Source: Tenacibaculum jejuense
GTDB lineage: Bacteria > Bacteroidota > Bacteroidia > Flavobacteriales > Flavobacteriaceae
Assembly: GCF_900198195.1 (NCBI RefSeq)
Contig: NZ_LT899436.1
Location: 2,261,001-2,325,000 of the forward strand
Length of the DNA: 64,000 nt
Direction: 5' to 3'
Below the pieces are notes generated by a model that was not told the DNA's origin, made no database searches, and was given only the letters and a program-made list of their open reading frames with translations. Position numbers and translations under genes: made by a program. Each line of letters begins with the position of its first letter. Position 1 is the first letter of the stretch. Below, piece after piece: positions 27,411 through 35,621 of the stretch.

Positions 27411-28562
27411 ATGAACGCGCCTTGTACTTTTTCAATTAAAAATGGGGGTATTTCCCAATACTTTGACGTAAGTTATCTTGATATCGTCCGAAATGGTGAC
27501 ACTTCTGTACTAAAACAGAATCAAAAAACACCATTTAATCAAATAATCAAGAAGTATGAGCCTACACCAAATTTTCTAAACGATGTTAATCGAATCAAAT
27601 TCAAACACGATTTACATAGACAAATCATGTCTAAACGTGGAAAGAATTTAAAAGAACTGGGTACACTTTCAAATAATCAAAAAAAGAGCTGTAAAAAAGT
27701 ATGTGAAAATATCATCAACACCGTCATATTCAGTAGAGAAAGAAATTCAGACTATAAAACAGGTCAATACGTAGTATTTGTAACTCTAACACTGCCAAGC
27801 AAACAGCAACATTCAGACAAACAAATCAAGCGTTTACAAACACGCTATATTGAGAATTTACAAAAGACTTATGGCGTAAAATATTATGTCTGGAAAGCTG
27901 AAGCCCAAAAGAATGGAAATATACACTTTCATTTACTACTCGATAAATGGATACATCACACTGTCCATAGAAAACTTTGGAATAAACAACTAGATAAATT
28001 AGGATATCTCGATTCATTTCAAAGTAAACACGGTCATAGAAACCCAAATACTACAGACGTAAAGAGTTTAAAAAAAGACGATAAAGGTCGTAAGATTAAA
28101 AACCCTACGTCATACATAGTAAAATATATGACTAAATTTGAGTTCGGTAAACGTCCAATACTGGGTAAATTATGGGGTTGTTCAGATGAGGCTAAACAAC
28201 TAGACTACCCGAAATACCAAGAGGGTCAACCACTATTTGACCATGTTGTACACTTAATAAACTCTAAGAAGTTAAAACAAGTTTTAAAAGAAGACTTTTT
28301 CTCTTTTTTCTCTGGTAGGTCCTACGAGGTTATATCAACCAAATACAAAAAACTTTGGTCAGATATCAAAGATTTCTATAAACTACAAAACGGTAACATT
28401 GAGCCTCGTACGATCTCACAAAAAGAGTTCATTCGATTAAAGAATTACATACCTGAACAAACACCAACTATTCCTAAAATTGAAATTTTGCAACAACCAA
28501 CATTTGAACAAGTAAAATTGAACTATGGAAACCCTGCATTTTGGACAAATAATTTAAAATAA
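27411..28562 (+). CDS. HUH-family rolling-circle replication initiator (Rep)
   Basis: 383 residues. Motif I is FVTLTLP (about 123-129), the HUH motif is IHFHLLLD with His172 and His174, and the tyrosine motif is SYIVKYMTK with Tyr235 and Tyr239. Such proteins nick the plus strand at an origin and drive rolling-circle replication, which fits a circular ssDNA virus or small plasmid. The N-terminal ~100 residues and C-terminal ~130 residues are not recognised. It is separated by about 105 bp from the capsid gene, where an own promoter for late genes may lie. Confidence 0.85.
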   Translation: MNAPCTFSIKNGGISQYFDVSYLDIVRNGDTSVLKQNQKTPFNQIIKKYEPTPNFLNDVNRIKFKHDLHRQIMSKRGKNLKELGTLSNNQKKSCKKVCENIINTVIFSRERNSDYKTGQYVVFVTLTLPSKQQHSDKQIKRLQTRYIENLQKTYGVKYYVWKAEAQKNGNIHFHLLLDKWIHHTVHRKLWNKQLDKLGYLDSFQSKHGHRNPNTTDVKSLKKDDKGRKIKNPTSYIVKYMTKFEFGKRPILGKLWGCSDEAKQLDYPKYQEGQPLFDHVVHLINSKKLKQVLKEDFFSFFSGRSYEVISTKYKKLWSDIKDFYKLQNGNIEPRTISQKEFIRLKNYIPEQTPTIPKIEILQQPTFEQVKLNYGNPAFWTNNLK

Positions 28563-28667
28563 TTACTACCTGTAAATACCTGATTTACAACAAGGCACAT
28601 TGCAACTTTTTTAACTAAACCTAGCCGTAAAATTGTATCAAATATTAATAAAAAAACATTTTTTACA

Positions 28668-29453
28668 ATGGCTAAAACATTTGAATTAACAGGAGTAACT
28701 TCAAAAAAGATTGTACTAGAAAAACCACATAATCCTGCGGCGATGATCTTGTATAATGTGTCTCCAAGTGCAAAGGTTAAAGTGACTATCACTCGTAACA
28801 ATACTCACACTATTACATTGATACCAGATTTAACCGTAGCTACTCTAAAAGAGTCTCAGGCTAAAATGGAAACTTTGTCATATAAGACTAACCACTCCGT
28901 ACCATTACCATTCAACCCAAAGACTTATGAAATTTCGGATATGCCAACTACTACGGCAAACGAAGTAAAAAAGGCTTTAACTTCTGTAGAAATCTTACTT
29001 GCAATAGGAGGTGAGGTCTTACTTAATGAAGGTGATAAGTTAACAGTAACACTTTCAAATCTACAAAAACACGATGATTCACATGTTACATTCCTAGGAG
29101 GTTACCAAATCGCTCAAAACGAATATTCGTACAAAGAGCTTACCTGGAAAAAAGAAGATGAAGAGATTGCTTTAGAATTGACAGATGCTCATTATTTAAT
29201 CATGGCTAAACCTGCTTTAGCTGACAAGTACGAGTTTATCGTACCAAACCAAAAGATTACAATGTACACTAGAGATTTACTAGCAAACCAATCTACTCAT
29301 TTTGGAATTGTTGCATATGACCAACAAGACGGAGCAATATTTGGAACAAATTCTTGTGTTGTTCTTGATGTAAGAAGTATCAATTCTGTACATGTAACTA
29401 AGGAAAACCGTACAGCTGATATCAAGTACTACACAGTTAACCCAACTGCTTAA
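28668..29453 (+). CDS. Probable major capsid protein, double jelly-roll type
   Basis: 261 residues, almost entirely beta by alternation pattern. The start (FELTGVTSKKIVLEKPHNPAAMILYNVSPSAKVKVTITRNN) resembles the P2-like N-terminal jelly roll, and a second repeat of strands starts around 155. Length is near that of the corticovirus PM2 capsid protein (269 residues) and shorter than FLiP's. The first gene after Rep, with a well-separated start, it is the best candidate for the shell protein. The assignment is by pattern and context, not by sequence identity, and needs a structure prediction. Confidence 0.6.
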   Translation: MAKTFELTGVTSKKIVLEKPHNPAAMILYNVSPSAKVKVTITRNNTHTITLIPDLTVATLKESQAKMETLSYKTNHSVPLPFNPKTYEISDMPTTTANEVKKALTSVEILLAIGGEVLLNEGDKLTVTLSNLQKHDDSHVTFLGGYQIAQNEYSYKELTWKKEDEEIALELTDAHYLIMAKPALADKYEFIVPNQKITMYTRDLLANQSTHFGIVAYDQQDGAIFGTNSCVVLDVRSINSVHVTKENRTADIKYYTVNPTA

Positions 29454-29477
29454 AATTCATTAATTCAAATTTAATTT

Positions 29478-30248
29478 ATGTTAATCTATCCACTAACGGA
29501 GAGCTTTGACGCTTCTCCACAGTCTAAAACAATACCTGTAAATATTCCACCTGTTTTTGGTGGGGGTACTGGTTTTGCCAACGGTGGGTCATCTGTTCAA
29601 AACTTTATTAGCGAAATTCCATTCGCTGGAGGTCTCATTGGTTCAGGGTTAAATTTATTGGGTATTGATTTAAATTGTATTAACGCAAGCTTTCCACCTG
29701 AGAAAGCACAGAAAGAAACATCAGCTTTCTTGTTACAACAACAACAGCGTTATAATTTAGATTCATACTACAATAACCCAGCTTCAAATTTAGAAGAGTT
29801 TAAACAGAAGGCTAACGCTTATCTATTAGAGATTTGCGCAAACACTATAGAGCGTGCAATGAATGCACGTGACCGCAAAGGATGTACTAAACAAGGTGAG
29901 GAGTTATCACACCGAATGTTCGAACAGGCAAAACAGTTGATAATTCAGGAGATGAAAGATAACTATAACATTACTTTTCATAACCGAACTATCCAACACA
30001 ATACCATTTTTCGTGGTGGTGGTCCATCAAGAACTTTTACAGTTCCACAGATCAAGACAGTCTCTCGTAAATCCCAATTTGCATTTGTAAATACAGCCGT
30101 TGACGGCGCTAAACAATACAGTCCTTTAACAAAATCCATCATTGGTTGGGTTGCTTTAGGTCTAGGATTATTATTTGGCTTAATCGCTTTAATTGTCAAT
30201 GTTTTTAAGAAACCTAAAAAGAAAAAAAAGAAACCCAACAACAACTAA
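29478..30248 (+). CDS. Phage membrane-anchored structural protein
   Basis: 256 residues. The N-terminus has a Gly-rich stretch (FGGGTGFANGGSS), the middle is helical with charged residues, and the C-terminus has one transmembrane helix (about 220-243: IIGWVALGLGLLFGLIALIVNVF) followed by a tail of lysines. A basic tail after a membrane helix suits an inner-membrane viral protein facing the DNA. It follows the capsid gene by 24 bp. Confidence 0.6.
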   Translation: MLIYPLTESFDASPQSKTIPVNIPPVFGGGTGFANGGSSVQNFISEIPFAGGLIGSGLNLLGIDLNCINASFPPEKAQKETSAFLLQQQQRYNLDSYYNNPASNLEEFKQKANAYLLEICANTIERAMNARDRKGCTKQGEELSHRMFEQAKQLIIQEMKDNYNITFHNRTIQHNTIFRGGGPSRTFTVPQIKTVSRKSQFAFVNTAVDGAKQYSPLTKSIIGWVALGLGLLFGLIALIVNVFKKPKKKKKKPNNN

Positions 30249-30260
30249 AATTTAATCATT

Positions 30261-30416
30261 ATGAAGGAATATTTCACTAAAATAGGTGAGTTCTTAAACC
30301 GTAAATTATGGGGTTTGCCATATTGGGCAATCGGAATCTTACCAATCGCTTTAATCGTCTATTTAATCTTTTGGCTATTTAAACCGAAAGGAAGTAAGAA
30401 CTCTAAACCTTGGTAA
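30261..30416 (+). CDS. 51-residue phage membrane protein
   Basis: ATG at 30261, product MKEYFTKIGEFLNRKLWGLP followed by one transmembrane helix (YWAIGILPIALIVYLIFWLF) and a basic tail. It fits between the flanking genes with gaps of 12 and 2 bases, so it is likely real. Probable viral membrane component. Confidence 0.7.
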   Translation: MKEYFTKIGEFLNRKLWGLPYWAIGILPIALIVYLIFWLFKPKGSKNSKPW

Positions 30417-30418
30417 TC

Positions 30419-30904
30419 ATGGCACAAAATAAAAAATACAAAAAACAGAGTGAATACACGAATATCTACGAATCAGAACAAAACGTTGATCAGTACGGAC
30501 GTGCGATGACTAAGAACGGGAAGTATTACAGCGGTTTCCAAGTTGGTTATACTAAAGAGTCTTATGAATATGAAGCACGCGTAGTAGGAACTGACGGTGT
30601 ACAATTCGTAAATCAACCTAAGGTGTGGGTGACTGGTTATAACATCTCGAAAAGAGCTGGTACTATTAAATTCCAAGGTATTGAAAATTCTAAGTCTGTA
30701 AGATACCAAGGTGAAAAGAACGGTAACAAACATATTCTAATGTTTGTAGAATGTTTCTATGAAAATACAGGAGTTACTGTATTGGAATGGGTAGACGTGA
30801 ATATTACCAACAAAACAGCAGTATTCAAGAAAATGAATATGCTTGCCGACGGTAGAACATACCCAAAAGGTGCAATCACTCGAATTGTAAAAAAGCTTGA
30901 TTAA
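30419..30904 (+). CDS. Phage structural protein candidate
   Basis: 161 residues from the ATG at 30419 (an in-frame TTG at 30410 overlaps the previous gene). Basic N-terminus (MAQNKKYKKQSEYTN) and beta-rich middle (VGYTKESYEYEARVVG..VWVTGYNISK). No family recognised; minor capsid or vertex protein would fit. Overlaps the next gene by one base. Confidence 0.6.
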   Translation: MAQNKKYKKQSEYTNIYESEQNVDQYGRAMTKNGKYYSGFQVGYTKESYEYEARVVGTDGVQFVNQPKVWVTGYNISKRAGTIKFQGIENSKSVRYQGEKNGNKHILMFVECFYENTGVTVLEWVDVNITNKTAVFKKMNMLADGRTYPKGAITRIVKKLD

Positions 30905-31116
30905 TGAAGTTCTTAAATCAATTAGGCTCTATAACTCAAACCGTCATCAATTTCCTTGACGGTTTGAAAAGAGCTTCAAAAACACTTGAGGCTTTCGCAA
31001 GTGCGTTAAAGCTGTTCGAGGAAGAGCGTAAAAAGATTTGGAATATTAAACCAAAAGAAAAACCGAAAGAAAATGAAAAAACCGTATCCCTTATACCGTC
31101 CAGAAATACCGAATAG
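30904..31116 (+). CDS. Small phage protein, amphipathic
   Basis: 70 residues with an amphipathic N-terminal helix (LNQLGSITQTVINFLDGLKRA) and a Lys/Glu/Pro-rich tail. It shares 44 bases with the peptidase gene in another frame. No clear transmembrane helix. Confidence 0.6.
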   Translation: MKFLNQLGSITQTVINFLDGLKRASKTLEAFASALKLFEEERKKIWNIKPKEKPKENEKTVSLIPSRNTE

Positions 31117-31714
31117 CGTCGTATTTCATGAAATATACCAACAAATACCATTTACAGGAATTTCAAACAAACAGTTATCAAAAAACTTTAGTTTAAAAGA
31201 AGCTGTAGACGCCGCTTTTGTTAGAGGTTTCGAAAAGTCACAATTCACACGCATACCAATAGACCCAAGGGTTATTTTGGCTTCACAAGCGATAAGAGAT
31301 GCTTTAAACAAGCCTATAAAATTAGGTAGTACTTTCCGCTCAATGGAATGGGAGTTCTACAGAAAAAGACCCGGTACAAGTAGACACACTTACGGTATGG
31401 CTTGGGACTTGTCAGGTGATGGTTTGGTTAAAATGATGACCGAAGCTGTAAACACAAAGAATGAGCTTTACAGACGATTAAAACAAATTGGTATCGGATT
31501 TATACAAATCTATCCTTACTCAAATTTTGTTCATATCGATACTAGACCAAACAATACTCAGGATATACAAGTAGTATTCGAAAAAAAAAAGGGTAGTGGA
31601 CTAGACAAAATTGCGCTAATGGACGCACTATCATTCGTGGCTGTATTGGTTACAATTGTAACCCCATTATTCGCATTAGGTAACTATCTGTATAACAGAT
31701 TTAAAAAGAAGTAA
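31073..31714 (+). CDS. Membrane-anchored M15-family peptidoglycan peptidase
   Basis: 213 residues. Zinc ligands are readable as His105 and Asp112 in SRHTYGMAWDLSG, and His154 in FVHIDTR, the M15 DD-/LD-carboxypeptidase pattern; STFRSMEWEF precedes them. A C-terminal transmembrane helix (about 180-207) ends in a basic tail. Enzymes of this type cut peptide crosslinks in peptidoglycan; a membrane-bound version fits a virion-associated entry or lysis enzyme in a membrane-containing phage. Confidence 0.8.
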   Translation: MKKPYPLYRPEIPNSVVFHEIYQQIPFTGISNKQLSKNFSLKEAVDAAFVRGFEKSQFTRIPIDPRVILASQAIRDALNKPIKLGSTFRSMEWEFYRKRPGTSRHTYGMAWDLSGDGLVKMMTEAVNTKNELYRRLKQIGIGFIQIYPYSNFVHIDTRPNNTQDIQVVFEKKKGSGLDKIALMDALSFVAVLVTIVTPLFALGNYLYNRFKKK

Positions 31715-31739
31715 AACAAATTAATAACAACTAAAGAGC

Positions 31740-31880
31740 ATGTCGATTTCAAAACTAATATTCACAATTGTATTCATATTAGTACTGTCAATTTCAATAA
31801 TGACAATGCTCTTTACTTTAATCATAATAAAATTATGTCAAAGACTATTCAAATCTTTATTGGGGCTGTACTCGCTCTGA
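31740..31880 (+). CDS. 46-residue phage membrane protein
   Basis: ATG at 31740 gives MSISKLIFTIVFILVLSISI and continues hydrophobic to about residue 31, then basic (KLCQRLFKSLLGL). One transmembrane helix; it overlaps the next gene by 46 bases. A holin-like or virion membrane role is possible. Confidence 0.5.
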   Translation: MSISKLIFTIVFILVLSISIMTMLFTLIIIKLCQRLFKSLLGLYSL

Positions 31881-32272
31881 TATTTGGACTGTATTTTTAT
31901 TTTAAGGGTAGAAGTTCGAAAAGCACTGAGCCTAAAAGTAACGATAACTCAGTCGCTGAGGCTATATCAGTTATAGATCAATCAATAGATAAATTTCTGT
32001 TCAGGAATAAAGATCATGAACCAATATTTGATGTAGTATCACGTTTAAATTCATCTCAAATACTAAAACTTCATAAAGATTTTGGTTTAAGATATCATGA
32101 TAGTACCTTCGGGATATTTTCTTGGGTTCCTGTTTTAGACGATGCTATTGGTGCAGAAACTTACAATTTATCTGCAATTCTTTTAAGAGAATTTGATGAA
32201 AACCAAAAACAAAGAATTAAAGCAATTTATAAATCTAAAGGTTTGGTTTTTCCTTTAGTTAATCCTAACTAA
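31835..32272 (+). CDS. Phage protein with N-terminal transmembrane helix
   Basis: 145 residues: helix at about 5-23 (IQIFIGAVLALIFGLYFYF), then a basic/polar segment (GRSSKSTEPKSND) and a soluble domain (SVIDQSIDKFLF...FSWVPVLDDAIG...LLREFDENQKQRIKAIY). No family recognised. Confidence 0.6.
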   Translation: MSKTIQIFIGAVLALIFGLYFYFKGRSSKSTEPKSNDNSVAEAISVIDQSIDKFLFRNKDHEPIFDVVSRLNSSQILKLHKDFGLRYHDSTFGIFSWVPVLDDAIGAETYNLSAILLREFDENQKQRIKAIYKSKGLVFPLVNPN

Positions 32273-32398
32273 TTTTTGTATTTCGTTTTAGCTATTTTAT
32301 ATCCAATTCCGTAAAATACTACTGCTATAACTATACATAAAACTATTCCTATTTTAATAATCGCCATTTCTAATCCTTTTTAAAATTTCGATAAATAT

Positions 32399-32575
32399 AT
32401 GAAATATCTTTTTACGGGTGGTTCTTTGCTATTTGGTTACTCCATTAGTACAGACGACGACCCAATCCCTAAAATAATTAGTCTACTCGTGGCTATACTT
32501 GCTGAAGTACTAAGGCACCTGTGGAACGAATACAAAAAGAAAAAACAAAACCCAAATCCTAATGAAAGAAATTAA
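32399..32575 (+). CDS. 58-residue phage protein
   Basis: ATG at 32399. Hydrophobic segments (YLFTGGSLLFGYSI and IISLLVAILAEVLRHLW) flank an acidic turn (STDDDP); the tail is lysine-rich. It overlaps the next gene by 14 bases. The 120 bp before it (32273-32398) holds no plus-strand gene. Confidence 0.5.
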   Translation: MKYLFTGGSLLFGYSISTDDDPIPKIISLLVAILAEVLRHLWNEYKKKKQNPNPNERN

Positions 32576-33116
32576 TTTAAACGATACAAAATTCAGTTCT
32601 AGAGCTTATACAGGAGTTTTACCAATGGTTCTAAACGATAGAGGTTACTATGTACTAAATCATGACCTTTTGTTAGAAAACCAACAATTATACGGTCGAA
32701 TTTCATTAACTCCCTATAATGTACCAGCTATTAATGGTTTTCCAGAGTACGAACGAACTATAGGTTTTTTACATGGTTATACTGGAGATGACCCGTATTT
32801 AATCACCTTCTTTGATTTTGAATTACAAACTCCTATTATATTTAGATCGTTGGGTATAGTTGATTATTACCCTGTGTATTTTGACGGTTTAATTTTGACT
32901 AGACCAAGTGCTTACCGTGATCTAGATGCTACCGATTTAATAGACCAACAAAATATACTTAACGCAATGCATCCAGACGGTATACCTGAGGATTACACGC
33001 CTTACAAACAATATACTGTAAGAGACGGCAACGGAAACGACGGACAACCTTCAAGCGGTGGCGGAAGAACAGGTACTCCAACTCAAGGTGGAAGTGGTGG
33101 TTCAACTACAAGTTAA
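32562..33116 (+). CDS. Last late phage gene, Gly/Ser-rich C-terminus
   Basis: 184 residues. The first 150 are beta-rich and aromatic; the last ~30 are low-complexity Gly/Ser/Thr (SSGGGRTGTPTQGGSGGSTTS). No family is recognised. Such a flexible tail at the end of the structural operon would suit a spike or host-recognition protein, but this is only an inference from position. A strong terminator follows. Confidence 0.6.
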   Translation: MKEINLNDTKFSSRAYTGVLPMVLNDRGYYVLNHDLLLENQQLYGRISLTPYNVPAINGFPEYERTIGFLHGYTGDDPYLITFFDFELQTPIIFRSLGIVDYYPVYFDGLILTRPSAYRDLDATDLIDQQNILNAMHPDGIPEDYTPYKQYTVRDGNGNDGQPSSGGGRTGTPTQGGSGGSTTS

Positions 33117-33182
33117 TTGTTATATTTGTGATAAGTTAGTATATTACGTGGGGGCGTAGTATGTTAGTTTTCAACTATGAGT

Positions 33183-33211
33183 AAACCCGTACATAATCTG
33201 TACGGGTTTTT
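33183..33211 (+). terminator. Terminator of the phage late operon
   Basis: Perfect 10-bp stem AAACCCGTAC / GTACGGGTTT with a 7-nt loop and T-run. Confidence 0.92.
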
Positions 33212-33216
33212 ACTTT

Positions 33217-33447
33217 TTATTCCATGTTTAGAATTCTATCAACAAACACAGTATGTTTAACTAAGTCGTTGTTATCTGCTTTAATATATTCTACAGTTCT
33301 TTCACCGTTAATTAACTCTTTTTTAATCACTATATAATCATGTTCACCGTGAATAATTACTTCGTTAATTTCAGCTATTAATAAAGCTTTAACAAGTCTC
33401 TTTTCTTTGTTTTGCCAATCCCTCAACTTCTTTTTAAAATCTGCCAT
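33217..33447 (-). CDS. Small leftward phage protein
   Basis: 76 residues from the ATG read from 33447 (a TTG at 33453 is in frame): basic N-terminus MADFKKKLRDWQNKEKRL, then beta-rich with EINEVIIHGEHDYIVIKKE. Opposite to the late operon and next to the attachment site, it may be a regulatory or lysogeny-maintenance gene; no domain is recognised. Confidence 0.55.
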   Translation of the reverse strand: MADFKKKLRDWQNKEKRLVKALLIAEINEVIIHGEHDYIVIKKELINGERTVEYIKADNNDLVKHTVFVDRILNME

Positions 33448-33459
33448 AATCAATTAATT

Positions 33460-33678
33460 TTAAAATATTAATACTGTTAATTTTTTATCTAGAATACATA
33501 CAGTGTAAAGTACTTTGTATTTTTTACATACATCTCTTATGATTTCAATTATTATATCAGGTATAATATTATGTCTTCTAACTAATATATCTCCATCACT
33601 TTCAATCACTTTTAAATTATGATTTCTACCTTTCTCGTTAAGTTCTTTACTGATTTTTTCAATTAATGCTTTTTCCAT
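33460..33678 (-). CDS. Small leftward phage protein
   Basis: 72 residues (MEKALIEKISKELNEKGRNH...). Alpha/beta pattern, no membrane segment. It is followed after 12 bases by the other leftward gene, forming a two-gene operon. Function unknown. Confidence 0.55.
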   Translation of the reverse strand: MEKALIEKISKELNEKGRNHNLKVIESDGDILVRRHNIIPDIIIEIIRDVCKKYKVLYTVCILDKKLTVLIF

Positions 33679-34084
33679 GTCTGTTAATTTTGTGGGTTTC
33701 CCCTGTTAAAAAAAAAAATATTTTTTTTGCTTTAAAACCAACAAACAAACCACTGACACGGTTTTGGAAATACAAAAATTTTTCTGGGAAGGTTTGCCGA
33801 CTTTAGGAGGTGAAAACCCAGATAAAATTCTTTTTATTTTTAAAGCTGTGTCTATATTCGTGCGGTGGTATTAAAACCAAGAAAATATACCCACCGCCGA
33901 ACCGCATTCGACTAGCTCTAAACATGTCTTAAAACACCTTTAAAATGCCTTAAATTTGCATATACGATCGAAATTGCATACATTAGCGCATATATAATCC
34001 GCTCTTTGAAATCTAAACGTATTTAAATCAGTTATTTAAGTAAAAACACGAGTACTTATATGGGATTATTTTCTCATATATTTT
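33679..34084. other. Non-coding right end of the phage, candidate replication origin
   Basis: About 400 bp without an ORF, locally richer in G+C and hairpins: GCGGTGG (33862-33868) pairs perfectly with CCACCGC (33891-33897), and CTGGG (33784-33788) with CCCAG (33827-33831). A poly-A/poly-T tract (33707-33730) lies next to the leftward gene. This is the only sizeable gap in the virus and so the likeliest place for a rolling-circle or complementary-strand origin or a packaging signal. Confidence 0.4.
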
Positions 34085-34112
34085 TTGCACTATAATTTAT
34101 ATTATGTTAAAT
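34085..34112 (+). other. Right dif site with canonical XerD arm (attR)
   Basis: XerC-side arm TTGCACTATAA, centre TTTATA, XerD-side arm TTATGTTAAAT (34102-34112). The XerD arm is identical to that of the E. coli dif site, and 20 of 28 positions agree overall. Since the outward arm belongs to the host, the uninterrupted chromosomal dif would join the left site's XerC arm to this XerD arm. Gene direction in the flanks reverses at this point. Confidence 0.8.
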
Positions 34113-34142
34113 AGGATATTTTAAAAGAAGTATTATCTCCTT

Positions 34143-35069
34143 TTATATACTTTCATCTATCCAAGAAAAATGTTTATTTCGAATCGTATTTTTATTCAAT
34201 CTTACATAGTCAACAAAAGCTTTCGCTATTGGTGTTAGTTTCTTTTCTTTTCTCCAAACTAGATTCCATTCAGTTTCAATTGGCAAACCTTTGTAAGGAA
34301 TTATTGAAATTTCTTTATTCATTAAAGCACTTTTAATTCCAATTAATGGCATTATAGAATAACCAATTCCAGCTATAACAGCCTGTTTTAAAGCTTCATT
34401 TGAAGTTAATTCTATTTTTTTTGCAGATTGAAAATTCTTTTTCTCTACAAACATTTCCATGGCATTTCGTGTAGCAGATCCTTTTTCTCTGTAAATCAGA
34501 GGTCCTTCTGTAAATATTTTACTTTTTTTCTTCTTTTTTTCATTAATCATTGTTGAACTTCCAACCAGATATAAACTATTTCGTAACAGCGGAATAGTTT
34601 CCAAATTCAAATGACTTGGTAAAACAGACACTAAAGCAAAATCAACTTCATTATTTTCTAAATTTGTTACAACACTCTGTTTATTCGTTACATCCATTGA
34701 AAAGTCAATAGATTCATGTTGTTTCAAAAAATCTGAAACATAATATGGCATTACATATTTACCAGTTGAAACTACAGCTAACTTTAATTGCCCTGCTAGT
34801 TTCCCTTGATATGCGTAAGTTTTATGGTTTATGGTTTCAACTTCAATAAGAATTTGTTTCGCTGTATCAGCTATTTCTTGTCCGAAATCCGTAATATAGA
34901 GCTTCTTACCTACTACTTCAGTTAAAGGTATAGGAAATTGTTCTTGAAAATTTTTAAGCTGAATTGAAACAGCTGGTTGCGTAAGAAATAAAGATTCTGC
35001 AGCTTTTGTAATGCTTTTTTTATCTACTATTTCCAAAAAAACTTTTAATTGATGAAGTGTATAATTCAT
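34143..35069 (-). CDS. LysR-family regulator, probably of bicarbonate uptake
   Basis: 308 residues. N-terminal winged helix with the LysR signature (TLHQLKVFLEIVDKKSITKAAESLFLTQPAVSIQLKNFQ) and a C-terminal ligand domain. It resembles CbbR/CmpR-type regulators, which control inorganic-carbon genes. It diverges from the pair 35310/35622 across a 240-bp gap that contains ATAA-N8-TTAT at 35113-35128, a plausible LysR box. It is the first gene right of dif. Confidence 0.88.
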   Translation of the reverse strand: MNYTLHQLKVFLEIVDKKSITKAAESLFLTQPAVSIQLKNFQEQFPIPLTEVVGKKLYITDFGQEIADTAKQILIEVETINHKTYAYQGKLAGQLKLAVVSTGKYVMPYYVSDFLKQHESIDFSMDVTNKQSVVTNLENNEVDFALVSVLPSHLNLETIPLLRNSLYLVGSSTMINEKKKKKSKIFTEGPLIYREKGSATRNAMEMFVEKKNFQSAKKIELTSNEALKQAVIAGIGYSIMPLIGIKSALMNKEISIIPYKGLPIETEWNLVWRKEKKLTPIAKAFVDYVRLNKNTIRNKHFSWIDESI

Positions 35070-35309
35070 ACAGTTTTATAATCTATTTTTTTAGAGCAAA
35101 AATAATTTATATATAACTAAAAACTTATGTATATGAACTTAAATATAAATTAATATTCTAATACAATTAAGAGATATAAAATTAATTAAACTCATTTATT
35201 TCAAATACTTACACAAATATAATAAATTTTATTAATGATTATTTAAAGAATAATAAATAATAATATATTAAAAAAATATTCAAAATTTGCGCCATAAAAA
35301 ACACAAAAG

Positions 35310-35609
35310 ATGAGTACAACAACACAAACATTAGTAAACAGTTTAAAACTAATTGATGGCACATTTACACCTATGCACACAGAAGATTTATTAAAAAGCT
35401 TTATCAACACTAAAATTAATTATCACAAACTTCATCGATTAATTATTCTTGAAGGAGATCATAATAATGATACTGCTTATGATAACAATAGAATTCATGA
35501 ATTAAAAGCTGATAAGATTCACTTATCTGAGATTATTGCTTTCGCTAAAGCGAATAACAAAAATATTAAGTTAAAAAGTACAATAAGTATAGAACTTACT
35601 GACCAATAA
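35310..35609 (+). CDS. Small protein preceding the SbtA gene
   Basis: 99 residues; polar, without a membrane segment. It contains LVNSLKLIDGTFTPMHTEDLLKSFINTKINYH and a Lys/Ile-rich end. No domain is recognised. It is 12 bp from the SbtA gene, so the two are co-expressed; it might be a regulatory partner, but it does not show PII-like SbtB motifs. Confidence 0.65.
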   Translation: MSTTTQTLVNSLKLIDGTFTPMHTEDLLKSFINTKINYHKLHRLIILEGDHNNDTAYDNNRIHELKADKIHLSEIIAFAKANNKNIKLKSTISIELTDQ

Positions 35610-35621
35610 AATATTTACGAA

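Larger units (their letters stand above)
26159..34095 (+). mobile_element. Integrated small phage at dif (about 7.94 kb), probable membrane-containing ssDNA virus
   Basis: Bounded by the dif-like repeats, whose spacing is 7,937 bp. It encodes an HUH Rep, a probable double-jelly-roll capsid protein, at least five one-helix membrane proteins, a membrane-anchored M15 peptidase and no integrase, terminase or packaging ATPase. Genes run rightward in a packed late operon, with two small leftward genes at the right end. Size, gene content and host group resemble the FLiP (Finnlakeviridae) type, whose 9.2-kb circular ssDNA genome encloses a lipid membrane. Lack of an integrase plus dif flanks means integration by the host XerC/XerD. 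All genes look intact. Confidence 0.75.

Noticed and set aside
32269..32367. A 32-residue leftward ORF with a transmembrane-like segment inside the phage late operon
   Set aside because: It is opposite to an otherwise continuous rightward operon, overlaps the preceding gene's end and has no promoter or partner; short hydrophobic ORFs are expected by chance in AT-rich DNA.
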